Assembly: GCA_014529385.2 (NCBI GenBank)
Contig: CM043942.1
Location: 3,494,501-3,558,500, forward strand
DNA: 64,000 nucleotides
Direction of reading: 5' to 3'
Source: Adiantum capillus-veneris
Taxonomy: Eukaryota > Streptophyta > Polypodiopsida > Polypodiales > Pteridaceae
Positions 20,677 to 32,359 of the stretch are shown in pieces. Numbering within the stretch: the first letter of the stretch is position 1; each line of letters starts with the position of its first letter. Under the pieces are notes generated by a model, which was given only the letters and a program-made list of their open reading frames with translations, was not told the origin of the DNA and did no database searches. The position numbers were made by a program, and so were the translations under genes.

Positions 20677-22038
20677 AGCTAGAAGGTTTTGCGATAAATC
20701 TTGAGAAGCCAACACTCGAAAAATTGGTGTGTAGACTCAAGAAAGCTTTGTATAGATTAAAGCAAGGCTCAAGGCAATGGTACATCAAGTTCGATAAGTA
20801 CATTCAGTCCCAGGGTTACGTACAAATCCAAGAGGATCACTTAATTTACACAAAGAGGTTGAACCTTGGTTACCTCATCATTCTGATTTGGTATGTTGAT
20901 GATATGCTCATAGCTGGGAAGTCAAAAGATCAGATTGCACTTCTCAAGGATGCGTTAAGCAAGCAGTATGCTATGAAAGATTTGGGTGATGCACATCACT
21001 TTCTTGGTATGTATATCAAGAGAGATCGCAAATGTGGTATACTTGAACTTTTGCAAGAAGAGTATATTCACAAGGTCTTGTAACGTTTTAATATGCAAGG
21101 GGGGAAAGCATTGAGTATCCAAATGGTAGCATACAAAAAACTTAGCAAGCATGATTGTCCCAAATGGATGCACATCACTTTCTTGGTATGTGTATCAAGA
21201 GAGATCGCAAATGTGGTATACTTGAACTTTTGCAAGAAGAGTATATTCACAAGGTCTTGTAACGTTTTAATATGCAAGGGGGGAAAGCATTGAGTATCCA
21301 AATGGTAGCATACAAAAAACTTAGCAAGCATGATTGTCCCAAATCGGATGTTGAAAAGACAGAGATGGAAAAGGTGTCATATTCTTCGGCAGTTGTTGGC
21401 AGTCTTACGTTCGCCATGGTTAGCACATAGCCAGACATTGCATATGTAGTGGGAGTGGTCAGCAGGTTTATGGTAAATCTAGGTAGAAAGAATTGGGAAG
21501 CAGTGAAGCACATCTTGAGATACGTGAAGGACTCAGCTGGCAAGTGCTTACGCTTTGGGAACAATGATGCATCCATAGTTGGATACACTGATTTGGATTA
21601 TACAGGTTGTGTGGACACTAGGCAACGACCCACATTTGGCTGCATTTTCTTGTTTTCTAGAGCGGTAGTTTCTTTGGAGATCATGTATCCAGAATTGCAC
21701 TTCATCTTCCACCACCGAGGTAGAGTATGTTACAGTTTCTAGCTCCAGTAAGAAAGCTGTGTGGTTATCTCATCTAGTGGGAGACTTTGGTATACACCAA
21801 ACTCCGGTGCTACATTGCAACAGTCAAAGTGCGATTGCGTTAGCAAAGAACCCCGTGTTTCACTCCAAGTCAAAACACATAGAGATCAGGTATCATGTGG
21901 TACGAGATATTTTGGCTAGCAAACACATTGAGTGCGGATGCTCTAACAAAGAGCATAGCCTTAAAGCTGTTTTCACATTGCATAGGGATAACGGGCGTAG
22001 GGTGAAGCTAAGGTCATGTTGTCCTTCAAGTGGGAGAT
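20677..22038 (+). pseudogene. Copia-E RT and RNase H, degenerate
   Basis: This continues the gene cut at 15019. It reads KLVCRLKKALYRLKQGSRQWY, the catalytic YVDDMLIAGK, and MKDLGDAHHFLGMYIKRD, then a TAA where VLQRFN is expected. A 179-bp tandem duplication (20988-21345) follows. Next come SSAVVGSLTFAM, the RNase H remnants GYTDLDYTGC and HCNSQSAIALAKNPVFHSKSKHIEIRYH (split over frames), and the PPT AAGTGGGAGAT (22028-22038). Several stops and frameshifts make it non-functional. Confidence 0.88.
20988..21345 (+). repeat. 179-bp tandem duplication in Copia-E RT
   Basis: Positions 20988-21166 and 21167-21345 match except for one or two bases (GTATGTATATC versus GTATGTGTATC). Both copies carry the same TAA (CTTGTAACG), so the nonsense mutation came first. 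The period is not a multiple of three. Confidence 0.95.
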
Positions 22039-22206
22039 TGTTGGGTTTCAGGCCCCGCGCACGCCCATTACTCATTTATTGGTTATGATGATAATAAGGA
22101 GATAGAGAGTTTCCACACTCTGCAGCTCCACCAAAACATCTGTGTGCTCTCCATCCCCTTCCCTTTCTCTCCTTCCCTCTCTTTCACTCCATAGTCAGCA
22201 TCTACA
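22039..22206 (+). repeat. Putative Copia-E 3' LTR
   Basis: It starts TGTTGGGTTTCAGG directly after the PPT and may end at TCTACA (22206), about 168 bp. The 5' LTR is missing, so the right end is a guess made where Copia-D-like sequence starts. Confidence 0.6.
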
Positions 22207-22470
22207 ATGAGCACGACAAGAAACCGTCTATTGCGTATCTTTAGTTACTTGGCCTATGTTGCCATATGTATTGCGTATATAAGGAACATGTGTTCCACTA
22301 AGGCATTACAATCTATCACTATAGATGAAGCTTGGCATGGCAAGAAGCCATTTATTGGTCCTTTGTCTATCTTTGGTTGCTTGGCCTATGCTTTGGTGCC
22401 TCGAGTAATAAGTAGAAAATTGGATGATAAGGTGACAAAATATAGTTTTGCTGGTCACCCAAAATACATG
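22207..22470 (+). pseudogene. Copia-D-like integrase C-terminal fragment
   Basis: It encodes CSTKALQSIT, DEAWHGKKP, IFGCLAYALVPRV and RKLDDKVTKYSFAGH, colinear with Copia-D around 49500-49720 but clearly diverged. Both ends are truncated. No catalytic residues remain in this stretch. Confidence 0.8.
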
Positions 22471-23170
22471 TACCTATCCTCAAATGAGTGGACTCAATTG
22501 CTTATTCGTTTCTCTTCCCTTTCCCTCCTTTCTTGTAGGTCTTGGAAGAATTTGACTGTGGGACATTTTGTTGTGGCTAAAGACTAGTTTATATCTAAGC
22601 ACTCAATTTATACTTGTACGATGTGGACGGTTTGGATATTTGTCAAAGAATTCCATGACTCTCTTATAGCTTCTCAAATGGATTCAGATTTTACCTTTCA
22701 AGCCTCAATTTGGTTTGGATCATTCGTTGATGATGTAGATGCACTACATACTAGCTCGCAAGGCTTCCAAGGCCAACATTTAATTCTTATAGGATCTTAT
22801 TAACAAATGGGTCATGGAGTTCTACATTTTAAATTTTCACCACTATAGATATACCTACCAGTGTTGTAAGCTTGCTTGGGACAAATTCCAAAATACAATG
22901 CCTTCTTACTTAAGTTACCATAATGGTGCTTCTGTCAAGTCCTTAGCAACTATACTCTTGCAATCCTTTGGTAAGAGAAAGCAACAATTCCTTACCCTTA
23001 GAGCTAAGCTCAACTGTTAGTGGAACCTCACTAAGTCATATTGACAACGGTATAAAGTTTTAAGACCATATAAAATTTTCCCCTCAAGTAAGGCAGCTTA
23101 TCTACTATGGTTTATTATGAAAAAAGATAATGGGATTGGTGCCCTAGCAAAGAGATTTGGAGTTAGTTTT

Positions 23171-23254
23171 GGAATTTGTCACTAATATCAAGTATAATAT
23201 CATACATTTGTTGGAATTGTCCATTAATGTCAATTATACTATCATACCTCTGTT
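23171..23254. repeat. Degenerate 42-bp tandem pair
   Basis: Two adjacent units share TTGGAATT, GTC, TAAT-TCAA and TATCATAC in register, with about 80% match by eye. Confidence 0.6.
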
Positions 23255-23628
23255 GTTTATCTATTCAATCACAAAGAGAGATTTTTAGTCTTAGTAGATG
23301 TTTTTCAACTTTCATCCTAACCCTTAGGCTTTGAATGAAATTTTATTGAGAGAATCTTGTGGTCTTCACTTATACCTTTGGCATGCACTCAAGGAATGCT
23401 CATTTAGCCGACCATTTTAGAGAATTCTTGCTGCCTGACATTAGATTCTTTATAGCTTCTCTTAAAGATGCACTCATCATGGCTGCATAGGCGTTTCAAA
23501 ATTGATTTTTCTAGGAGACTCTTAATGCTGGATATTTTTTCTCAATTTTATGGAGCAAGTTAAATTATTTTCCCCATTTTCTTTGTACTTTTATGTATCC
23601 CTTTAGCCTATGGATAGAATTGTATCTA

Positions 23629-23630
<2 letters not shown>

Positions 23631-23671
<41 letters not shown>
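23631..23671. repeat. Poly-C homopolymer (41 C)
   Basis: 41 consecutive C residues, followed by AAAAGAAAAAG(AG)n. True length is uncertain in any assembly. Confidence 0.95.
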
Positions 23672-23673
<2 letters not shown>

Positions 23674-24418
23674 AAGAAAAAGAGAGAGAGAGAGAGGAGA
23701 AAAACTCTCCTAGTGAATGGACTCAGTGGCACTTAATTAAGTCCTTTCATGTGGAGACTATTCCTCTCCCTATCTTTGAGGCACTTGTAAATCTCTTTAT
23801 TTTTGTATATCCATTTCTACATTCTTTAAAATAGGATCTCAAATGGAGCTCACAATCTCAAATGGAACACATTTTGCCTACTACATGGGAAGATCGTGCT
23901 TGGATGGGCACTTCACCCAATTTGGGTATTTTGCCCGATTTTCACTTGTGAAAACATGAGTTAACCTTCAATAAATACACTAGATCACCTAGGAGTATGT
24001 ATATTCTTTGAACCTTGAAGGGCAAGGGTACCCATAAAAACCTTATGTGGAGGGCTTGTAAGAGGTAGCAAGGAACATGTGAAGCACAATCTCAAAGCAG
24101 TCACACCTACAATCATTGAAGTTTTCCTATTGTAATTTCACCCTTTTTTATGTAGTGCATCCCTAGCACTACACCCAAATTCAGCCAGCTACCCCAAGAG
24201 CAAAACCACTGTTTATTCTATATGCTGAAAATAAAAGAGAACACGAGTATAGAATTCCATTTATGAACTGTATGCCCTAGTATATTTGGTTATTAACAAC
24301 AAGTGGTCATGCTGGGTGATCTTCTTCCCATGGATTAAAATGTATTGTTGCCTCTCTCAATAGATAAAGTGATTAGAAAACTCCAAAGTAGGCTACGAAG
24401 GCTTGACATTCCAAGAGA

Positions 24419-25810
24419 TTTTATTTTTTATTTTTATTTTTTGGCAAAACCCACAATTGTGAGTAGGTTATATTGACATAGCAAGAAAAATTACAAGTTC
24501 AAGCCATGCTCAAGTCGAGCCATGGCTTCCCTGAGTCATCATTACATCGGATGATACGGGAGCTTCCCCATGTCAAGTGGATAGCCCACCCTTTCACCTA
24601 AGAGAGTCAATGATAAAATGACGCCTAGGGCCTTGCTCCACTCATTAGAAATACTCTGTTTTCAGAGGGCAATGACTGCCTCCCTACTTTCTTGGACTAT
24701 CTTTGTAAATTTAGTTGTTTCCAAAGTGTTCTCGAATAATCGACTGTTCCTTGACTTCCAAACATGGAGGAAAAAGAAGTATCTCACAATTTGTATGACT
24801 ATGAGTAGCACTTGACTCTCAAAAGCCTTTCCTCCCAAGCAAAGATCATTCTTGAAGAATCCTACTTTCCAGGTTTTTTGTACCCATTTTCATATTTTCC
24901 CTGTAGGCCACCAATCCCTGAATAGGTGAGCGAGGTATTCCCTAGATGATCTGCATTGTGACCATCTATCCGAACCAATTTCCCTAGCGATTATCTTCAC
25001 CCCAGTCGGCATGGATCCCCAAAGCACCTTCCACACAAACACCTTCATTCTATAAGGCCATGGCGGGCACCAAATATTGTTCACAAATGTCTCCCATCTT
25101 GGCTCCGACCAGTTCTTGCCCCATTGCTTATTAAGCGGTGAGAACCAATCCTTTGCATACATAAATGTACAGGACAATTCCTTAGTTTGAGGTTTAACAA
25201 AGTGTCAGTTCTTAGGCCACTGCCAAGCTTTCCACTTGAATTTGGATTCACAGTCCGCCGCTAAACACATATTGTCTATCCGTTCTAGAGCTCTACTGAT
25301 CAATAACCTTTCTATCCCATTCAGATTAAAGTGGAGAGCCACTTGGTCTATCCCTTTCCAATTACATCTATTGTAATCCCAGATTTTTCCTAGATGTTTA
25401 ATACCTTTGTTGTTAATTTTCTTACAAGTTCTCTCCAGAAAGGGGTCAGCAGGATGCTTCCAACCTTGGAGAGCCAATGAGACCAGTGAATAATAGAATT
25501 ATGAAAGTACCTAAATAGCTCTCTCCATTCCAAAGACTTCGTGGCCCTATTGTATTTTTGAACGAGTTCTCCTGTCATTCCCCCTACTTTAAGAACGACC
25601 CACCGAGGGGCGAGTAGTTTGTCATACACTTCAAGCCCTTTCCACATACCACCTTTCGAGTGTATCTTAGAGTTATCCATCATATCCTTAGCCGTAATAA
25701 CCCACACATGGTCCTGTTTTGCAAGCGCAACCACAAGCTTGGTGCATAGAGATTTTAAAACATTCAAAATCCACTAGAAATTTTGCTAAGGTTTGACATG
25801 CTCTCACAAG
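24419..25810 (-). mobile_element. LINE (L1-type) 3' fragment
   Basis: The minus strand encodes, over broken frames, the region after the RT palm of plant L1 elements. It includes WHPADPFLE-like and IERLLISRALERID stretches, then the zf-RVT region at 25177-24890 (RMKVFVWKVLWGSMPT, and WSQC followed by HLFRDW, with the second Cys lost). The C-terminal FLHVWKSRNSRLF motif lies at about 24770-24700. It ends on the left in an A-rich tail on the minus strand (24419-24446, interrupted A runs). The endonuclease and most of the RT are missing, as is usual for 5'-truncated LINEs. I could not define a target-site duplication. Confidence 0.8.
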
Positions 25811-26289
25811 ATTACAATGATTTATATATGAGCTCAAAGTGGATATCTTTGGCCAAAATTTCCCCAAAGGAGGAAACATGTACTAGAAAATGCTAGAAAG
25901 CGTAGAAATAACCAAAGAAAATATAAGTGTATTACCGGTGCCTAGATCTTTTTCCAAGATAAAAAACTTGGAAATGACCCCACACGTGCCATGAATATGG
26001 AATAAGCTCCAAAGCTACATGGGAGTAGGGGCACTCCGGCCTTAGGTTAATAAGTGATCTGAATACCTGAAATAGGCCAAGAATCAGGTTACTGACAAAA
26101 AATAGTAGCTCTCTTGTTAGATTTAGGGCTGCACAAATATACACACGTGAAGCCTAGCAAAGGAAAAGTTCAAGTGCACACAACACAGGAAGTCCTATTA
26201 CTTAGTTACTACTAGATAGACAAGTGATGTCCCAGGGCTATAATGGCTATATATAAAAACTCGAGGGAAAAAGACTCCTTGTGAAGGAA
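25811..26289. other. Unassigned DNA
   Basis: Nothing recognised on either strand beyond short ORFs. Confidence 0.5.
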
Positions 26290-26900
26290 AAAAAAGTTTT
26301 CCTAGACTCTAATGGTCCTAGGTGTATTCATACACCACTACCATATGGTAGGGATGACTATGATGATTTATGAGCATTTAAATCATCATAAGACGTTTGA
26401 GACAAGTGCACTTAGATGTAGTTGTGAAAGCTACCCTATATTTAGCTTGTCAACTAGAAGTGACCACAGTAGGTTGCTCCTTTCTCAGCCGCAATATGAA
26501 TGAGTTTCCAAACATGAAGCAAATATCACTTGGCCACTTGAATGTCATAGCAAGTGAGTCCAAAGATACATGCAAGCCTTATTTCAATAACACCTTTTAG
26601 CTTAAGATGTGTAGTGGCACTAAAGTAACAAGATATCCAATGCTTTGGAGTATGGGCTATGCATAACCTTGCTTACCTATGAAACCGCCTACTAAATGTC
26701 TCACCTTGTGCATACATAACAATGCAACCAACATCCTATTGATACGCAATGACATCAAAGAAGCCTTTAACATCACGACAGCTAAGGTTCAAACGTATGT
26801 CAAGAATAGGATTAGCAATAGGTTTGTAATGCTCAAGACTGAAACTAGGGGACAAGGTTTCTCGAGGCAGTCACTTTTTAAAAATGTATCAATGTGTTAA
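26290..26900 (-). pseudogene. Copia-D RT/RNase H and LTR remnant
   Basis: Reverse-complemented, 26900-26680 aligns with Copia-D around 50930-51070 (shared CAAACCTATTGC and TTGGTTGC). 26600-26400 aligns with RNase H around 51250-51420 (KEQPTVVTSS against KKQPTVATSS). The stretch near 26345-26290 resembles the LTR start (ACCATATGGTAGTG-GTGT-ACAC). Stops and gaps are frequent. This is an old 3' end of the same family. Confidence 0.7.
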
Positions 26901-27189
26901 CTGGAAAGGATTATTAAAAGTCATAAATGTATGCTTTTATGTACATAATAGAGGGAGTGGGGTTTTTTTTAATAGGCCCGCATTGTAAGTATCACATGTA
27001 TATTGGGATATTATTAATAACCTCTTGAAGGCATGTGATATAGAAAGCTGCTGAAGAGTGACCGCCTCGAGCAAAGTTTGATTTTTTTTTTTTTGATGCA
27101 AATCAATGCCTCTATCAGAATATTGTTGTGGGACTATTTAAAAAATTATGTGTAGCCAAATAAGCATGCCTTGAGGATGTATCTTCTTA

Positions 27190-27790
27190 TTGGTGCCATA
27201 CTATGGTAATGATGTGTGTGCACACACTAAGGACCATTAGGGCACTTTTTTCCCTCTTTAGGAGGTCTTTTCTCCCCGTCTTGTATATATGCCCATCACT
27301 CTAGGGCAAGCCTTATTTTGGGATAGGCACACTTAGTAGTAATACTTCTTGTGATGTGTGCTCTTGAGCTTCTCCTTCATCTTCTCCATCTTCATGTGCA
27401 TTTTGCCATCGGTATTTTCAAAAATTTGTATCAAAGCAGGTTTCAATCTCAAGGGTAACATTGCCAACAAACTTTTGGCTTATGTTCTCTAATTGAGATG
27501 ATTTTTGGTGAACGTTTGTAGGGTTATATAACGAGGATATAACCTTAGACTATATCTTTGATCTTGAGGCTATTAAAATTTTAATTCTCCATTTCCACTA
27601 TTAGTAGTACTTTACATGCAATTTTTTCATTTGTGAAAGTTTTCCCATATTGGAGAATTCTATAAAATGGGCACTATTTAGTCAATTGTGGGTTATGCTA
27701 TATAGCACCGGTTGGTTTTGTGCAATTTTTCTTCAATACTAGCAGTTCTTGCAGGAGGTGAAGCCACTGACCATGGGTAATAAAATGATC
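27190..27790 (+). pseudogene. Copia-D 5' LTR, PBS and leader remnant
   Basis: It contains GGTAATGATGTGTGTGCACACACTA, split here as GGTAATGATGTG and GCACACACTA, then TTTTTTCCCTCTTTAGGAGGT and GTATATATGCCCATCACTCTAG, all matching in order the Copia-D LTR at 46820-47046. A decayed PBS (TTGTATCAAAGCAG) lies near 27427. The leader includes GCTATATAGCAC and reaches ACCATGG at the gag start near 27775. Gag is not recognisable beyond that point. Confidence 0.75.
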
Positions 27791-28690
27791 TTTAACCTCA
27801 TAAGAAATACATATATATCATCCTCCTTCATGCATAACTTGGACTCTAGCTCCTTAAGCAATTTTCGCCAAATTTGTACCTGCATACAAAGAATATAGCC
27901 ATTAGAAACTTTTAAAGGTCATTTGTAGGGAATTCTAAGAAAATACATTTTTAAGCATTCTCTCTTTAGAAAATAGGTGGGGTAAAAGAAAAGGTGTTTT
28001 CAGTACAACCATTCAAAAAGTGTACTAACAAATAGATTAGCACCATAACGGCTCTGATGATTGAGGAATGTCTCTTTTCAATTATATTGAATGCACCTTA
28101 TCATCTTGGAGGAGGGAGATTCAAGGACTAATGGCTTTCTCCTCCACACCCACAAACCTTCTCGCCAAATGTCCTAATTATCATCTAAACATTTTGACTT
28201 GGATCCTCAATATGAGCCATTATGTAAGCAAAGAAAAACTAACACATGTGACACTAGCAGTGAAAGAAAGACTTGGAGTAGAGGAAGCAAAACATATAGA
28301 CATTTGGACACATGGTTTGCTTTATCCTTTGAATCCTATGACTAATGCCTCTCCTACATTTACAAATCCTACTGGTTTACTGACGTTTGCTAGTGATGGA
28401 GAGAATGGCTTGCTTGGCTATTGCAAAGCTCTTACCAGCCAAGATGAAATTCATAAATACATGGTCCATGCTCAAGAAAATGAGATTATATGACTTTCTC
28501 ATTTTCATTTTAATGACCAAAGAACCATATTGCAACACACAAAAGAATTACATGTCCTGCAAGAAAAGTTACAAACCTTACAAAAGAAAGATACGAGCTT
28601 AGGCGCTCGTGTAAAAAAGAAGAAACTATGAAATCTTGAAACCTTAAAGGTTGGATTTGATGGTCTCAAGAAAAGAATCCAAGCATTGAG

Positions 28691-28765
28691 GTGAGGATTC
28701 TAAAATTTCTAAACTATTCCAACTATACTAGTTGGTTTATTATGTGTGTATTGCTTCCGTTGTAG
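28691..28765 (+). other. Predicted 75-bp intron
   Basis: GTGAGG donor and CCGTTGTAG acceptor. Removing it joins two open stretches in phase 2. Confidence 0.5.
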
Positions 28766-29161
28766 ACATGCTATCTATCCAGACAAAGAAAACATTGATC
28801 CCAAAGCCAATGTAGGAAAGCAGTTGAAGCCCTTGATAAGTAGTAGTTTTACAAAGGATATAAGTCATGACAAAAAGTTTAAGGTTTTGCAGTGGGATGT
28901 GGTGGACTATTTTATTTTAAAGAATCCACTACCTAGCAATGAAATACATGGCACACTTGACTCCCTTGGCATGAACAAGAGAGGGTATTCAGCTATTTGG
29001 ACAATCTCTCACCTCCATATTTGTGAAGAAGGGGATAAAGTCTAAGTTATTATCAACAATAGCAAATGTCTAGAAAGAGAGACTTTTGCTCAACCATGCA
29101 TAGACCAACTTCCTCGGATATCCCTTTCATATTCAAGGTACATACAAAGCCTAATAACTTA

Positions 29162-29207
29162 TGATGAGTACAACAATATCTTCATGACATTACCATGTTG
29201 CAAACTG
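29162..29207 (+). repeat. Left arm of 46-bp perfect inverted repeat
   Basis: It starts TGATGAGTAC and ends TGCAAACTG. It is the exact reverse complement of 29977-30022 and belongs to exon 2 of the 28-kb gene remnant. Confidence 0.95.
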
Positions 29208-29352
29208 AAATGGTAAAGTTCTACAATGTCACATTTGAAGAGGTTGGCAAGGTGCTATATGATCTGGGTGACCTGTTTCAATGATAGAAGAAAGGAATGT
29301 TGTATTCCTCTTTCTTTGTGTGGAAATCCTGAGCAATATCTTCCCTGGGGTT

Positions 29353-29728
<376 letters not shown>

Positions 29729-29870
29729 TAGACTTTTGTTCATCCCACCTTATCTTTTTTCTCCCCACTCGATGGACTCTCAGTCCTTAACTGATATGTA
29801 TGAGACGAAATCCTTTGTACTGTTTTGTTCTGGTCCTATAGGTCATATATGACCTCCATGGACGATAATT

Positions 29871-30022
<152 letters not shown>

Positions 30023-30152
30023 GCCATACACATACTACATCACATGTAACTTTGGTCCCATAGGTCATATTTGACCTCCGAGGACGATAATAAAATCTAT
30101 CTATCTATCTATCTCTCTCTCTTCAAGGTCTCGACTATTTTTGGTATATCCA

Positions 30153-30229
<77 letters not shown>

Positions 30230-30870
30230 CATGAGCAGAACCCCAAACCTTCTCTCTCATTTATATCCAATCTGTGTGTGTGTGTGTGTGTGTGTGTTTA
30301 ACGAATGAGTACAACCCTAAACCCTAGTGGTCATAAAATAAATTGTACGTTTCCAATCACTTTTGTTCACATTTCCATCAAAATTCACGTACCACATTTG
30401 GCAAGTGTGCACACTATAGTAGGAGAGATAGAGAAAGCGAGAAAGAGAGAGGAAGAGAATGTTTCATTATAACAACGATAGAGAGAGAGAGAGAGAGTGT
30501 GTAGTGCTATATCACAACAGCAAGAGAGAATTTCATGCTCATCACAACAGGAAGAGACAATTTGTTGCATTCTTAAGGGTGAAAAACCAACACACACACA
30601 CACACATAGTTTTATCACAACACCAAAGCAGATTAGTGAGACCATCTACATACTTGAACTTGCAGAAGATATATGATTTGACATTATTTTCAATCAAGGC
30701 TAGATAGCAAGTACACTACCTTTTCAAATTCAATGTTTACTCTAATTCAACTCAAATGGAGTAATTCCCACTCTGAACACATGCAATTAGTATTCGTACT
30801 CTAAAAAATTTGTATGTATTGAAGGTACATATCATTTCTTCTCCTAATGGCATGTGGGTGATATACGATT
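30023..30870. other. Microsatellite-rich unassigned DNA
   Basis: Holds (TG)n tracts at 30156-30227 and 30272-30297, a short (GA)n near 30480 and (AC)n near 30590. The segment 30053-30107 repeats 29832-29882 directly (ATAGGTCATATNTGACCTCC then GACGATAAT). No gene is recognised. Confidence 0.7.
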
Positions 30871-31332
<462 letters not shown>

Positions 31333-31369
31333 TAGAGTAAATGGTTAGTATGGGTTATGTTTCAGGATA

Positions 31370-32107
31370 ATGGCAAGAATCAAGATGACTGTAAGGAAGG
31401 TAGGAAAAGCACAAAGTTGAGCTACCAAAGTAGGGGGTAGGTCGACCATCAAGAAGAAGAGTCTTGGAAAGCCAATAAAGATTTTGAAGGGGTCAAGAAT
31501 GAGGAAGATACAAAGAATCTTGAGACTATTCAAGGAGATCAAAAAGCTCAGAAATTCATTGAGCTATGTGTACCCAAGTTTCCATTTGAGAGGATGGTTA
31601 GGTCAATTTGTGAAGAGGCATGTGCAAGCACAATGAGATGGAAGGCCATTTCACTCCTAGCCCTTCAAGAGGCATCAGAGGACTTTTTCCTGGAGTATTT
31701 TAATGATTATTATTATGGTTAGACATGCACACCGCTTGACGATTAAGGACAACAAAACCCTCAAGAGAGTAAGGTGGAGATATGATAAACTCTTGGTGCC
31801 CAATGAGCTCATTGACACAAAAAAACTGAGGGAGATTTTTCTCATACTTCCAACACGGCAACCCTGGCATAGATAAAAATTCTAGAGGTCACCCATGAAG
31901 TTAACACGAAGGCTTAAGCTGAGCAGGAAACCCGTCGTGCAGAGGAAGCCAAGAAACTAAGGGAGAAAAAAAAAATTCATAGTTGTTGTAGAAGCAGAGA
32001 AGAAAATCAACGACACAGCTACTTGTGAGAAAGATGAGAGAAGTAATGAAATCTTATCCTCAATGAAAGAAGGACTACTAGTAGACATACCACTAGCAGA
32101 TGGGTAA
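31370..32107 (+). pseudogene. Histone H3/CENH3-like pseudogene
   Basis: The ATG at 31370 starts MARIKMTVRKVGKAQ, mirroring the MARTKQTARK tail of histone H3. An in-frame TGA sits at 31418-31420. LRLFKEIKK then matches the H3 alphaN (ALREIRRYQK), with a frameshift in the A run at 31541-31545. The next frame reads QKFIELCVPKFPFERMVR (alpha1), MRWKAISLLALQEASEDF (loop 1/alpha2) and a TAG at 31720-31722. A return to the first frame gives HAHRLTIKDNKTLKRVRWR (H3: HAKRVTIMPKDIQLARRIR), ending about 31795. RW in loop 1 and QEA-ED are CENH3-like; canonical H3 has RF and QEAAEA. Loop 1 is one residue longer than canonical. No introns interrupt it. A charged Lys/Glu-rich stretch in shifting frames follows to 32107 and may or may not belong. 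Confidence 0.72.
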
Positions 32108-32359
32108 AAGAGGTTAGCTATTGATTATATCGATATTAATGTACTGCAAGATCCAGATGCACAAATAACCAATTCTATTGTGTATATATGCCTAAAGTAA
32201 GTCCCATTCTCGTGCTTTAACATCTGTCATCCAAAAATTTGACTACAAGACCAAGTCTAGCAAGTGCAGATACAAGCAAAATAGTCTTCTTGATCCCATG
32301 TACATACAATGCATCAACAAGTGTGAAAGAACTACAATTTATAGTAAGCACAATCTTTC

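Larger units (their letters stand above)
22471..24418. other. Unassigned AT-rich DNA
   Basis: I recognise no gene. Short ORFs at 22621-23020 show no motif. It contains a degenerate 42-bp tandem pair at 23171-23254, the C homopolymer at 23631-23671 and an adjoining short (GA)n. Confidence 0.5.
28068..29214 (+). pseudogene. Unrecognised intron-bearing gene remnant
   Basis: I do not recognise the product. One frame runs from the ATG at 28068 for 141 codons to a TGA (28491-28493), continues through a coiled-coil-like stretch (ILQHTKELHVLQEKLQTLQK), passes a second TGA (28629-28631) and reaches a GT donor at 28691. A 75-bp intron (28691-28765, GTGAGG...TTGTAG) then joins in phase 2 to a second exon (YPDKENIDPKANVGKQLKPL, VLQWDVVDYFILKNPLP). 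That exon passes a TAA (29043-29045) and ends near a GGTAAAG donor-like site at 29214. Reading-frame agreement across the intron supports a real gene, now with three nonsense codons. It may be host or transposon-derived. Confidence 0.5.
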
